From Temnopleurus reevesii (taxonomy: Eukaryota; Echinodermata; Echinoidea; Temnopleuroida; Temnopleuridae): a stretch of 64,000 nucleotides of DNA. Within the stretch, counting starts at the first letter, position 1; every line of letters begins with the position of its first letter. Shown in pieces: positions 1 to 14,900 of the stretch. The notes under the pieces were generated by a model. It did no database searches and was not told where the DNA came from. It saw only the letters and a program-made list of their open reading frames with translations. The DNA lies in contig BQKZ01000129.1 of NCBI GenBank assembly GCA_036244855.1, positions 45,450 to 109,449 on the forward strand, written 5' to 3'. Position numbers and translations under genes: made by a program.

Positions 1-14
1 GCATTAGATACGAA

Positions 15-80
15 GAACAAAGATTTATAGCAGGATCTCTATGGTGTAGTCAGATGAGATAGGCCAGGAATATAGAAAGA
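15..80 (+). pseudogene. decayed copy of DOCK exon 1
   Basis: The stretch with acaaagattt, aggatctctat, gtcagatgaga and ccaggaat appears in the same order as in the real exon at about 188-270. It has an internal deletion of roughly 25 nt and in-frame stops. It lies about 165 nt upstream of its parent. Confidence 0.75.
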
Positions 81-179
81 AGACATAAATTTATCAAAAT
101 TGAAAATACTTATTTTGATGTATGATTGTTCTTTAGTGTTGCATAACATTTGACTCGTTTTGTGCTTTTTCGCCTTTAG

Positions 180-315
180 GATATGAGCAACAAAGATTTG
201 GAGCGGGATCTCTATCTTACATGTCATATCATACGCTGTGGTCAGATGAGACCGACCAGGAATGTGAGAACTCCTGTCGCCGGCAACAACTTCAGAAGAC
301 CTTATGGATATGGAG
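180..315 (+). CDS. DOCK: DOCK exon 1 of window (pre-C2 region)
   Basis: Acceptor cgcctttag, donor gtaccc, phase 0 to 1. Encodes DLERDLYLTCHIIRCGQM and ends FRRPYGYG, matching the DLY..HI.R.G.M and RRPFG block shared by DOCK proteins before the C2 domain. It is preceded at 15-80 by a decayed copy of itself. The exon that should precede it lies outside the window. Confidence 0.85.
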
Positions 316-3300
316 GTACCCATTCATTATAGACTTCTTCTTCCTTTTCTTCTTTTTCTTCTTCTTCTTCATCGTCTCCTTCTTCTTCTTCTTCTTCTTC
401 TTCTTCTCCTTCTTCTCCTTCTTGTTCTCCTTCTCCTTCTTGTTCTTCTCCTTCTTCTTCTTTTCCTTCTTCTTCTTCTTCTTCTTCTTCTTCTTTTCCT
501 TCTTCTTCTTCTTCTTCTTCTTCTTCTCCTTCTTCTTCTCCTTCTTATTCTTCTTCTTCTTCTTCTTCTTCCTCTCATTTTTCTTTGTATTATTATTATC
601 CTCCTCCTTCTCTTCTATTTCCTCTTCTTCAATCTGTGATTGGTTTTGGAAGCGGTATGCATAGGGGTTCTTAATCTCGCCTTTCAACTAGATGGTGTGC
701 GGTTTGAATCCCACCCACGGCATTCATTTCCTTCAGCAAGGATTTCACCCTCATTGTGCTGCATTTGACCCAGGTGTGTTTTGGGACCAGCATTGAGTGC
801 CCTAATTGAAGCACCCTGCTAGAATACTTCCCAGGAAGTGGTAAATGTGCTTACAGTGTATGTTTGCATGTCCAAATCTAATCAAACGTAGTAATAATAT
901 CTCTAAGTTATAGCAGGACCTGTTAGGAGAACAGTTTGTAAGACGGAAGCAGATACCTTTGGTAAATAAGACGCATTATTATTTGTTATTATTATGAGCT
1001 GCTATTTTTTTTGTCGGTGGGTAGGCTATCTGTATGGTAGCAGTTGCTTTCGTTAACTCTAGCGACAACTCACCAGCTACTCTCCCCCTGACTTCCGGTA
1101 GTGGTGATTAATTGATTTTGATTAACTAAAAAAGGTTCCTCTGGGGTTAGGGGCAAAATCCTGTTTTTTACCTAATGGAATACTTTTATTTGCCTGGAAA
1201 AAGTTGACATCCCTGCTAAGATTGTTTTGCTATTTAGGGGAATTGATACCTACCTTTTCTAGCATGCACCAAAATATATATCATATATCCAAAAATGTTA
1301 AGAAGCTGTATGCAATGTTTATTTAGGTGTTGACATACTTTGAATTTGAATTGTAAAGAAAACGATATTTGTCTTTCGTAATATGTAATAGGGCCAGACA
1401 TTGATAGTATTGCGAGATAGTTAGTATTGAAAGGAATTGAATTTTGAATTTGAATTTGTTTTATCCCAAGGTATAATCATCTGCTGCGTGTTGATAAATA
1501 ATGGTACTTGATGTATTTTCCTTTTTGCGTGTTGTTCAGTCATATTGGGCATGTTAGCTTTCATTAACTGTATTTTTCTTTCATTTTCTACTCAGTTTTG
1601 AAGGTCACACACATCCTAAAGATGGCTGAGGGTGATGGTAGAGAAGGGAAAGAAGAAGTCATGAAGATATTGTAAGTATATGTATATAACACACCCAAGA
1701 TAAACAACAGTGATACATGGGATTTTGATTATTTGCTTGCTTTTGATTTAGGAACATGGCTTACTATTCAAAGAGAAATTTCAGTAATTCTTTGGTTGAA
1801 AAGCTTTTGTGAAATAAAACATTTTACCCCATAACCCTGAATTAGCTAGGAATTTTATGGTCCCCTATAACCCCTGGGTTCATTACCCTCCACCTTCAGA
1901 TCTCAGCTGTTGTTCGCATGATTGCCGCAAAAATTTGCGTGTGAGTTGCCGTCAATCAAATTGATCAAATTGGCAGTCTCACTTGTAAAATAGGGAGATG
2001 TCTCTTAGAAATAACATCTCTCAGAGCATTGTTCAGTTATGCTGGAGATCTCAGTATGGTACTCTAGGGTCACTCAAAATACTGGATTTATGAAAGATGG
2101 ATAGTGCTAAATCAAGGTAAACCTAATTTCATGAGTATTGGAAAGTGAAAAAATGTTTGAATAAAGACATCATGAATTCAGACAGTTTTCTTGATGCTGG
2201 GCCTTAAAATAGTCATGCATATTTCTGCAAGTAATTCTAGATTTATACATTTTTTCAATGGAATTTAATACAATGAGAATACAGACTGATGATAATGATA
2301 TTAGTCAATAGTTTTCAATGTTTTTATACTTGAATTCAATTCTTCTTATTGCATATACGCAACTGTCTTCCCAGGATGCATTATGCGGTAAAAAAAAAAA
2401 CGAGCCCGTTTAGGCATGCTCACTTCCATCATATTGTGTTGGCTGTTCTGAAAGGAATGAAATAAAAATAAACAACAACATTTATTTCATATGACTTGTG
2501 CTTTTGCAGTCAGTTAGAGCCATTATATTTGTTATGACTTGGAATAAAGTGAAAATTCTATTTTTATAAAATCAAATTAAATCATTGTTAATAGAGAAAC
2601 ATAGCTAGCTCAGCAACACAAAAAGAAACACAATTGGAAATGACATTGGAAATCAATTTGCTATCAGACATCAATACTTTGTGCCGTAACCACCAGGAAT
2701 TTATCATACCAAGACGATGGCCCAATTTAGAGGTCCTGTATTTCATTGTTGCAGGCTCTTAAGTATACCTCTTATTTTCTGTATTTCAGTGTGAACCCCA
2801 ATGAAGAGAAAGACTTTGCATCACTTCATGATCATATCATCAGGAATACAACAAGAAAGGGTACAAACGCTGCTGGAAATATCGGTAAGTGGTAGTCCAT
2901 TTAAACTACATGTTTCATTCAAGTAGTAAGCAATAGAACCATCAACTTCCTAATTGAAAGTTAAGAGTTAAAACCACTACACCAAGGTGCTTCCAGCTAA
3001 AATCAGCTAGAAATCATTAAAAGGCTGCCATTGCCATAGAGTAATCGATGATGGTTCTCCCATACAGCCAGGTGCCAGAAATATCCATGTAGTCCCAACA
3101 TAAAGTCAATGGGAATTACAGAATTCAGTACTCAACTGGTTAGATAAGTTATCAAACTAATATCAGCATTTAGAATGTGTTTTTTTTTTATAGAGTTTTG
3201 TCATATTTATTTGATGTATGTTGTAAGAAAGGCCCAGATTGCGTCCATAGGTTTCAATATTTCGTTGGCTTCTTGGGACCTTAGGTAGCCCCAGAACCTA

Positions 3301-5919
3301 AGTCATGAATGTGAGTTTGCATTTCAAGCTTGGTGTTTCACTGACTTTCCTTGCTTTAGAGTGATACCCGACACTCAATTTAGAATATTAGGCACATCCC
3401 TGCCATTGAGTTGTTGATGTTACACAGAAGTCTTCATAGCAATTTGCCAAACATTTGTGATTTTATGATGACATCACTGTCTCTCTTTTACAATGTTTTT
3501 TTTTGTTACAGGTATCACTGTCAAGTTACTGATGTTACATGGTCATCTGGATAGCCTGAAGAAAGAGAAACATCTTCTATTCAACAAAGGTCACAGCGTC
3601 ACTCACAAGCTTGGCTTCAGTGACATCATCATGCCAGGTAGGTGCTATGTTCATATCAAGATAAAGTTTTAACATCAAACAATATCTCATGATACTGTCA
3701 ATATTGATTGACTTATATTTGTACACAAAATCAATTTTTTTTTAATTTCTTGCTTCGACATGCTAATTATGTTGCATAATTTCAGAATTTTTGTTGCAAA
3801 TTAAGTCTCAAGAGATGTGCAAGAATTGAATGAAAACGGTCAATGGCTATTTGCATAAAATAAATATTCCACAAAATGCCAACAAGAGGGGTATATTAAG
3901 GCCCCTGGTAGCGAAGGTCAAAGGTAGCAAAAGCATTTTGAGTTGGAAACGAGTTTGAAGAAGTGCTCATACACTGTAATATCATGACCAACTTCTATAG
4001 TCTATGTATTAAAGATTGAGCTGCACCTAGCTGCCCCCATTTAAAAAAAATGGTCTGTGATACACCATTATGATGATTATCCTGCTACAGCGTGTGCCCA
4101 CTCAAGCATGACAGATTTTCTCTATTTAATTAAATCCCTGTTTGTTGAAAGTTCATATTGAATTAATGACATTTTTTAGTACAATAGGTTTTTTTTTTAA
4201 TGACATCAAACAAAAAAAGGTTGAGTATGCTAAGTGGATTAATTAATGACAAGCAAAAGTATGGATAGATCAAATGACTTCTCGAAAGTGATTAACACTC
4301 TTATTATATTGTTAGACGAGGACTTGGCATTTCAAAGAGAAATCTAGCCTCAATTATCAATGATTAGATGAAAGTGGAGATGATGAAAGTAACGATTATT
4401 AGATTGGATGGTGATAGCGTAACAGAAATTTGACAAATTATATCGTTAAAGGAAAAAAAAAAGATTACTACCACCTATTGTATATTAATTGATGTGTATT
4501 GTATATTAATTAATGTACTCTCAGTGAATGCAGAAAATACCATGATCAAACTGCAAAAATCTGAGCAATCGGACGATCCATTCAAATTTTATAAATTTTC
4601 AAATTTCTGATATACACCCCTGATGGGCTCTTTGTGTGGGCAACCTACAGGTACAGAAATGGAGATCTCTCCATTCACTTTGTATAAAGAATTTTTCATT
4701 TTCCTCGTATTATAGAAAAGTATACAAAATTCTACTTTGTTGTTCAAGTATAGTATGGACATATCAACTCTGCAAGCATTCCAGAAAGAATTTTAATTTT
4801 CACTGTTGTTTGTTAGTATTTAAAAAAAATATTCAATTGATGTTTTTTTTAACTTGTTATTTTCTGTGTTATATTATGTTTGTTTATTTCTATGTTATGT
4901 AAACTATGTTGAGTATATTTGGATTAATAAAAAATGAATTACAAAAAAAAAAAAAGAAGAAAAGAATGGTGGTGATGCCTCAATTGAAAATGACATTGAT
5001 CCATTTTTAACAAATCCGTGTACAAAGTCAGTGAGGAGTTCTCCATGTATGATATCACATATTTAAAAAAACCCAAGATATAATAAGCTAACAGTCGAGA
5101 ATTGCATGATGTATTCTATTCTATATGTAAAAGCATTGTTGGAATTTTTTAAAAATTGGAATATTCATAATCTTCATCTTTATTGTACAATTCAATTCTA
5201 GCTTGTTGATCTGTTCGTTTAATTGTTTTACATCTTTGCAATATATATGGAGACGTTGCTGTGTAGTGGTTCTGTTTCTCACCTTTCAACCCAAGGCTTG
5301 TAAGTTCAAATCCCACCCATGATGTTAATTTCCTTAATTTGTCCACACTTTCCTGCACTCAACCCAGGTGAGGTGAATAGGAAGAAATTCCTTGAATGCA
5401 GTGAGTGCTAAATGGTAGTGATGGTATAGCCGGGTAATAATACACACAGTGCTTTGAAACACTTTATATATCAAGCACTGTATACATATTGTGTAAAATC
5501 ATTATTATTATTATTTACGTGGGGCAGACCCAGTTTTTAAAGCTTCTTTCAAAAACTTTAGATTCTGAAAAAAATTAATTTTGTTTTTCCCCTCTGTCCC
5601 TAGGTGATCTGAGAAACGACCTCTTCATCGAGATAGAAAAGGGTGAATTCTGTGAGAAGAATGCAGGGCGTAACATTGAAATCACAATGTGTACTATAGA
5701 TGAGAAGTGGAAGAAGATTGTGAGTAACTCTATGTCCTATATAACCCCCTCCTTCCTCCTCATTCATAAGGGAGGGGCATACTCATACGACTTTACTTTA
5801 AAAAAAAAAAAGAGATGAATATTTAGCCAAAAATTCCTATAGAAATTTTCCTGGGAAACTCTGGATAGGGGGTATTTTATATTTCATCAGGAAAATATAG
5901 ACCTCATTGTAACTTTCCT

Positions 5920-5957
<38 letters not shown>

Positions 5958-8900
5958 GCCTTGTAATAACCAGGTATAGGGGTGTGGCAGGCCCTATATC
6001 ATAGCATATGATAAAATGAAATAACAATGATCTAGAGTTTTGACCCATTTCCAAGAGTTCCAACATTTTCAAACCTGAAGGAAGGTCATACCAAAAACTT
6101 GACGAATTGTACCTTCATGTGTTGCATGTCTGTTAGCCACTTGGTTTGAAACGGGGTCATGAGGGATTCAAGATTTATTTATCACCAACACAAAGATGGC
6201 AGTAATATAGATATAAAAAGTATTGAAATCAAATATTAGGCTTAATTGAATACTTATACAGTGTAGTATCTACAAATGTAGAGTAATACGCAAAGAGCAC
6301 GAGTAGTAGATTTATGTTTATTGGTTATTTTTTAATATTAGGGGATTTTACGGGATGTTATTGTTACAGACCTTAACTTTTACTTTATTCATTGCAGGAT
6401 GAGAGTTTCAAGTTTGCTCTCTGCATAGTTTAATTTGATGTCTTAGTATTGAGACCGTGTTTGGTGTGCCCGGGCCTTTAGTAAAGTAATTTTCCCAAAT
6501 ATACAATTGTTTACGCAGAAAATTCTTTTGTTGGTTTTATAGATTTGCATTGCTTTCGCCATCAAAATATCTTTTCAGGAAGATGGCATACACATTAGCA
6601 TTATGCCCATCCATCCTAATATACAATACATGTATTGTATATTGGCTATTATAACCCATTATCCAGAAACAAGCCTTTACCTGAATTGATCCAAGGAAAT
6701 TGAGCTGCATGTTTCACTGAATCTACGTGCAAACAGGGCTTAAAAGATCCAGTATAAACTGATTAAATTCTATTGTTTTTGTTCATTAGCCGTGCATATG
6801 CCTTGTAGACGATGAAGACCCAGAAACAGAGTACCGATCGGTGGTGTACCTCCGTAACCAATCCCCACGCTGGAACGAACTGGTCAGGCTCAACGTGCCG
6901 ATGGACAGATTTAAAGACACTCACATCCGCTTTGAGTTCAGGCACTGCTCTCAGAGAGACAGTAGGTTTAACTTTACATATGATAGGCTTTACACAGAGA
7001 TGTGCACTACTCTACAAATGACTGTCGACCCCTCCTCAGGTGCTGATTTAGCATTATAGGGGTTATCATCGAGTGCAGGAAATGGTCACCAGTTATGCGT
7101 AGAGTTGTGCATAGTTCTACTTAAAGCTATGAACACACAGGGCCGATGTTCAAGCTGTAAAAAAGTGTTTTGCTCTGCTTAAAGAGATGGACAAAATGGC
7201 TGATTTTAGAAGCTGTTCGGCACCCATGTTATTTTGGACATAAAATGTTGGCTGTTTTGGAGGAAATGATGAAAAAAATTATTTTACAGAAGTACTGGAA
7301 TATGCATGATGATTGAAATTACAATGTTAGTCACCAAACAGCTTGAACAAATATTTTCTAATCAGAGATAACATAACAATAACAATTTCATGAGAAAATA
7401 TATAGTTCTGCTCTTTAGTGATTCATAAATTCCATGTAGCTGAAATGCAAACATTTAAAAGTATACATTATGATAGAAATTATAATGTGAATCACCAAAC
7501 AGTTATTTTCTAATAAGAGATAGCACGATAACATTAGACAATATTTGGTTCTGTTATTTCATTCATCCGTTTGACGATTTACATTTTAATTTCTATCTTC
7601 ATGCATATTGTTTGATGTCGGCATCTCTAATGTACATACATAGCTGTTGCAGCATGCAAAGTTTCCACACATCTTCTTCCATATGTGAACTAAGATCAGA
7701 AGATAGTTATGTAGGTATTATAGCAATGATAAACCATACCTAAATCTATGTGACACAAATTCTTTAAGTGTCACTTAAACAGTTAAAATTGGCAGGCAGA
7801 ATGCTGCTAAGCTTGTGGTTAACATTTCCTGCTCAGTTTCATTCTAATTGTAATTTTTTTAAATTAAATCATCGGGATAGAATTGGGGAAAGAAGCCTCG
7901 TAGTATACTTGAGGTATAATTCAGTTTCAGTTTCAACCAAGTTATTGGTTTGAGTACTGGTTTGCTTTGTGATACATTGCTTGGGGGGGGGGTGTTTCAA
8001 CAAGATTACAAAAAACTTGAAAGTAGACTGGTATCAGTTATTATGCTCCATCATTGATAATTATCTTACGAGTATTTAGCACAAGAATTGATATAAGTCG
8101 TTGGTAAAGTCGTTCTTGAAATCTTTCATATCGTGGTTAAGTTATTAGGCAGACTGTAAATATCAAAAATGGAGAAAGAAAATAAGAATAGAATGCAAAT
8201 GAGGGAAATATTTGAAATAAGTGAACCAAAAACATTAATAACAATATGGCCTTTTTCCCTTTCTCTCCTGAAAATTTAAACTCTTTAACCCTAAAAGGCC
8301 CAGGGGGGGCGGATTCCGCCCCCCCCTCAACATTTTTTCAAATATCTCCCACACGCGCCAAAATTTTTTTGCGACACGTCATGACTTTTTTCTTTCAAGT
8401 ATCGCGCAACTTTTGAGACCAAATTCGCCGCGCCCGTGCATACCGTTTTCGTGCCACGTCCATTTGAAAAAAATTTGTCAACCCCAAAATTCCTCAAAAA
8501 CGTGATTTTGTGTACAAAGTCAATGCAAATTGTGTTTTCACTCAAATATCATAAAAACTTGAATATTTTTACTTNNNNNNNNNNNNNNNNNNNNNNNNNN
8601 NNNNNNNNNNNNNNNNNNNNNNNNNNNNNNNNNNNNNNNNNNNNNNNNNNNNNNNNNNNNNNNNNNNNNNNNNNNNNNNNNNNNNNNNNNNNNNNNNNNN
8701 NNNNNNNNNNNNNNNNNNNNNNNNNNNNNNNNNNNNNNNNNNNNNNNNNNNNNNNNNNNNNNNNNNNNNNNNNNNNNNNNNNNNNNNNNNNNNNNNNNNN
8801 NNNNNNNNNNNNNNNNNNNNNNNNNNNNNNNNNNNNNNNNNNNNNNNNNNNNNNNNNNNNNNNNNNNNNNNNNNNNNNNNNNNNNNNNNNNNNNNNNNNN

Positions 8901-11900
8901 NNNNNNNNNNNNNNNNNNNNNNNNNNNNNNNNNNNNNNNNNNNNNNNNNNNNNNNNNNNNNNNNNNNNNNNNNNNGGCTGTGAGATGGGTCCAAATAACC
9001 CGGCTCTATTAGGGTTAATATTGTTAAAATATTATTTTTTTGTCATCAGGCTTTTTTGCCCTACCATCACGTATGAACCTAAAATGAGAATTTTTGGATA
9101 CTGAGATAATGAATTTTGCATGAAGTGAAAAAATAGGAATAAATGAATAAAAGCTGACAAGACTTGGTTATTTGTCTGATTGAAATGGATTTGAAGCTCA
9201 ATGTCTTATTTGGCTCCAAAAATAATACCTCCTCTTTTAGATCAGTAGGGGAAAATGTCTAAAAGATTATGAGATATCAAATTTTGTAATGCTAGTGATT
9301 GAAAGAATGTTGATTTCTTGTGAGCAGGGAGGAAAGAGAAGGCTCTGTTTGCTGTGGCATTCATGCCCCTCATGAAGAAAGATGGAACCGCAGTCGAAGA
9401 CAATACCCATGATCTCTTTGTCTATAAGGTAAAAAAATAATGATGATATAAATTGCGTAATTTGTGTGAATACAATTTAACTTCATAAACCTTTGATATT
9501 AATATTTATCTTTAGGCAATTATCAGCATTGCATGATTATTTTTCAAAGTACTGTATAATGGCCTGAACTGGGATGTTGGAGTAAAGAGGGACAAAATTT
9601 ATACATTCTATTTAAATCTACATGTACATGTATGCTTTCAGTTTTTTTTATCTTGTAAGAGGGTTCATAGAGTGATCCACCTCATCAAAAAGGACACTAA
9701 CGGTCCAAGTTTAATCCCAGTTCACCATGGCGTCCCTGTTTGCCCCTTTATACAGTACTCATTTACCTAACCTTTGTAATGTGCAGCTTAATGTGGATGA
9801 ATTTGGTTAGGGTAAACCCCACATTCTGATTGAAAGACTCGTTTTGTAATAACTCTACATCAGTGTAACTGATTTTGTTTTGTAATAACTTTACATCAGT
9901 GTAAAGAAAATTTACACTGATGTAAAGGAGAATTTGATAATGTGAATTTGATTCTTACATGCATGTGTTTTTTGTGTTTTGTTTCAGTATAGCTGTGTGA
10001 TTGGATATAAACCTTTTTTTATTTGCAAAGAATCAATTTGCTCAATCCCTGCCATAGACATGATGATTTGCTCATAAATTCCTGTTATTGACACTCTCTA
10101 ACCAGAACTGTGATGTGTAATGCCTTACGCATACTCTTGTATGCCAGTCATATTGTTAGGCATGTGATGGGCTTCATGATGCAAAGTATTTGGAAATATC
10201 CCCTTATAATTCATTTTTATATATTGCCCAGTTTGTAATACAATTTTGCACAAATGTTTTGGTGGAATCTGAAATAAGGACTCCTTTTGAAAAGTCAAAT
10301 TATAAAAAAGAAGGACATGCTGAAATAAAGAAAATAAATAAACTTGGATAGAAATCAATTTAAACGTTCAAATTCATAGTTTGGTCAGATTTTTAATAAT
10401 CTTTAATAATTTTTCAATAATATCCCTTGTCACAGTGCACTGATCACCATGACTTCAAGAATCCTGATCACTACTTGAAGCTACCGTACTGCTCAGCTGA
10501 CATGGTTGCCAAGGGTAACGCAACAAGCAATGACCACCATGAGTTGAACCATAGAGATACATTCAGAGTCAAAACAGTCATCTGCTCAACAAAACTTGTT
10601 CAAAACAGTAAGTGTGAAGGCAGAAAGACGACAACTAAATATAGTAATTATGATAGATATTGGATATACATATTCAGACTCAAAACAGTCATCTGCTCAA
10701 CAAAACTTGTTCAAAACAGTAAGTGTGAAGGCAGAAAGACGACAACTAAATATAGTAATTATGATAGATATTGGATATACATATTCAGACTCAAAACAGT
10801 CATCTGCTCAACAAAACTTGTTCAAAATAGTAAGTGTGAAGACACTGGATTTTTTGTAAAGTATTTAATCAATCTAGTGCACATAATGCTCCAATTGTAT
10901 GACTTCCGTTGTCATTCAAAGTGTAATGTCCCAACATTTTAAAAACGATTGTAAGTAATAAAAGCCAGGTTGAGTGTAGGTCAAATGCATATGCTATTAT
11001 ACTTTTATGTTCTTCTTTTCTGATAATTTTTTTTTACATGTTTTGCAATTATTTCCACACATCACTATAAGTATCACAAAATAGTCGAAAAAATATTGTA
11101 AGAAACCAACTGCAAAATTGATATAACTTTATTTACAAACAAAAATAGATGAAAATCAACCACTATCTAACATTTATTTATTATTAAATGAGTGTTATTG
11201 TAGAAGAACTCTACATTTATTAAAAAATATAGATCCAACACTTTTTAAACTTTTTAAACTTTTTTTGATGACAAATTTTTAATTCTAGGTTTGAAAATGT
11301 TTACTATGAGGAAATTCTACTTATACTTTTCAGCAGCAATGACCACTAATCTTTTCATGAGAAATGTTGAATGAAACTTTTGCTTCTTTTGTATCCTATT
11401 GATGTTTCCTCATACAGTTAAACATGATGATATTGCTTGATTCATCTCACATAATTTATCTCTCTTTTATGTTGAATAGTTAACCTTCTTGGCTTGCTGA
11501 AGTGGAGACAGCACCCAGACAGGCTACACACAATCCTGGATAAGTTGACCAGCGTCAATGGTGAAGATATTGTTAGGGTCAGTCCTACGTCCATCTTGCT
11601 TTCCCTTAACAACGTGTCTTGTGAAAATGAGAGAGATTGTGTGATTATGAATATTTGGATCAGCAGATTACAGTTTCCAGGCAGTATCATTGATAATATG
11701 CATTTGTGAGAGGGAGGTGAGGGGTGAAAATAGAGAGAGAGGGATAGAGAGAGAGAGAGATGAGGGGTGATGAGTAACGAAGACATTATATAATATTTTC
11801 CTTTTCGATTCATTCTTCACTTTCTTTTCGGTATGTTGCTTCCCTAAATGCCCAAACCTTCTTATTCTAAAGTGAGACTGCAATTTAGATCAATCTTGTA

Positions 11901-14900
11901 ATGTTTCTGATTGATTTTCTTTTCTCATATGATACATATAAAATCAAAATGAAACATTATTAGCATCAAAAATTGAATTATTGTTTTTTTGTATTTCTTT
12001 TCATTATGTCATGCTATATCTCTGCAAGTTACAATAACTATCTTTCATTTTGTGCAGTTATTCTTAAACTATGGCTCACATAGGCTTAGAGAATTTAATT
12101 TCCTATTTTTCATTTTCCCATATGCATAGGTTCTTCAAGACATCTTGGACGCACTGTTCTCAATACTGGATGAGAGGGCAGAAGAATATGGTCGGCAAAT
12201 TTTTGAATCTCTGGTGAGAATATAGATATCGGTTTCAAGATTTAGATAAACATGTTTTGATGTTCTTGATAGAACCTTACACTATGAACTGGCCAAAGGG
12301 AAGGGGATTCAAGATTTTGGCAATTTCACTTGTATTATGTAAAACCAGTAAAAAGTTAAAAATCAAGATAAGTAGAATCTTGGAATCTTATAAACGCATT
12401 ATAAACACTTCTTTTCTTGTAAAATGCCAAGTAAATAATGTTAATATAATAATGATAATGATAATAACAATAATAACAGAATAGAACACAATTACTATCA
12501 CGATATGTCTGATAAAATTGTGAATGATGATTTGTTTCAATTTTATTAGTGAATTCATCTTTTGAACCTCAATGAATTTGTTGAGAATTTTTTTGTATAA
12601 ACAGTGTGCTCGGCAAGCAACGTCTCAAATCCTCAACGATCTTGAATACCTACTTTTACAACCACTATATTTCTATATTTTATTTCATAAATTTTAAATT
12701 TTAACTCCTTCATGGTATTCTGGAAGAACTTTTGTTTTGTTGCATTGCGTAGGTTCACATCATCAGTGTGCTTGGTGAGAAACGTTTCAAGTCTTTCACA
12801 ACGGTCCTGGACACCTACATTGACAATCACTTTGTCAGCACGTTAGCCCACCAGTGAGTAGTAGTTAGCACATTAACCCTATTAAACAGTATTGGTATTA
12901 GGACATTTGGATTATTTTAGTTAATGAGAGAGAAAAGTAAGCTGTCTGGTAAAGTTGAACAGACCGCCGTTGCCTCAAGAGAGAGCAATTCTCCCTACCG
13001 CATATAGCTGATATCACCCGATATCACCTTGTCATATCGATATCACGCACTTTGGCTTTGGCACGCTCACTTCTGGGATCCATCTTGATTTCACTGTATA
13101 CTATCTACGAAATTTCAATCCATGTGTATTTAGCGTAATTTCTTTGTTTTGCGTCGGAAGCCCAGCATTGGGTCGCTTCGCAAAAGAAACCCATATAACA
13201 AACAAATGAAAATATTAAAGAAAAATATATAAAATGATGCTTTTATTTGCAAAAATCGATGAAAAAATATGACACTACAAGCCGCTGAAGAAGTTTACCG
13301 TAGAAAGCCTATAGACTTTTGAAAACGCGCGAATGTTACCGGAAGTACCTGTGCCAAGAATCTGGGCCAAAACAAATAGTGCATTCCAGGCGTTCAGATT
13401 CGGAGAGCTATATGCGATAGAGAGAATTGTTTGACTTGAACGCGAATTTTGGAATTTATTGGAATCAAGAGATTGCTTCAGCTGTTGCCAAGAGAAATGC
13501 TTTATTTCATTCTGTTGGGTTTGTGCAGTGCAAGTTAGAAATCGTTGGGTACCAGACAGAAATATAAATCTCAGAACAATCAATGTGGCCCAGTGATCCC
13601 ACTGTAATGTGTTCTTAGCTTTATTTTGATAATATTGTGACTTGTGCTGTCTCTCTGATGTCTGATGATGTATATTCTTAGGTCACTCTCGTGGAAGGAA
13701 TGTTACATCACCAACATGCTGGAAGGACTAAAAAAAGTGAATACAACTTCTTTGGCTTCCATCATCCATTTTGTACACCACTACTCTGTACCAACATTGC
13801 TATCCATTCCAATAGGCTCCTATTTATGTCATTCTTATTCAAATCCATTTTTTGCTCCAGGTTCTTGGTGCACTATCTGATGATGTACATTGATAAGGCA
13901 CTACAGCAGAAGGAATGCCACATCACCAACATGCTCGAAGGACTCCAATACCTCTTCAAATTCATCTTCAGGTCACACATCCTCTACAAAATGTGAGTTC
14001 AATTTTATTCAAGTCATTAATTATTATTGTTATTTCTTAACGGCGCTTTTCCCATACGGCCCAAAGTGCTCTTACAATATTATTACCCTGGTTAAAGGAT
14101 ATCTCACAGTATCAACCATACATAGTGCGTTTCCTTAGCTCCCTGGGGCGCTTCCACAAAATTAGCCTAAGTTACAGTAGCGACGACAATCTTCATATCC
14201 CACCAGGTCCCCATTTAAACACTTGGGTTTAAATGCATTTCAATTCAAATCCTACATGAAATCACATTTTAAGATGCAGAGGATTTGTTGTTGTGGTAAG
14301 ATTGGTATTGGAATCAGACACTGTATCTACAGCTGAAGATGTGCAAGAGATGATAAAGTGTCTGATGCAATGGTGGTACAATCGTGCTTTCTGATGAAGC
14401 AATAGTTCATTACAATCTGTTATTGTGATAAACTCGGACCCAAACATCACAAAGAATCCACACGCAGATTGTTATGATACCATCGAACACTTTACTTCTA
14501 GCGATGCCAAACGATGACACTAATCATTACAAAACATGCTGTATATCACTATCCCAAATCTTAACTACAAAATGAGGTAAAAATTATAACTTACAATGTT
14601 GACCTTGCATGGATTAACGTAAGTTTCTAGACATTTGGGCAACTTCAAATCTCCCACAAACAACGATTTTTTGCTTTTCCAAGAAAAACACCCTCAACGG
14701 CCAAAAGAAAACCTACGCCTCTGACGTCATTTCATTCACTGTGCTAAGGACGAAAATGCTTAAAACCTAAATCTGTCCGTAACACAATCCAATAAATACT
14801 GATGTTTGATTGATTGATTGAACAATGTTTCTGCACAGCTCAGCACTAGATTTTTGTAGTTCTTTAAGTCTCTGTCTGTTGGAATGGACTTTGGTTTCCA

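Noticed and set aside
221..687. Long open frames on both strands, rich in Phe/Leu or Lys/Arg/Glu
   Set aside because: They are translations of the (TTC)n tract and have no splice or coding context.
655..5515. Functional tRNA genes
   Set aside because: Only B-box-like words are present; no cloverleaf with a plausible anticodon arm could be drawn, and the copies have ATT tails as SINEs do.
8436..9104. 222-codon open frame
   Set aside because: It is open only because it crosses 401 undefined bases.
13275..13583. 102-codon antisense open frame
   Set aside because: No recognised motif or splice signal; kept only as an unexplained stretch.
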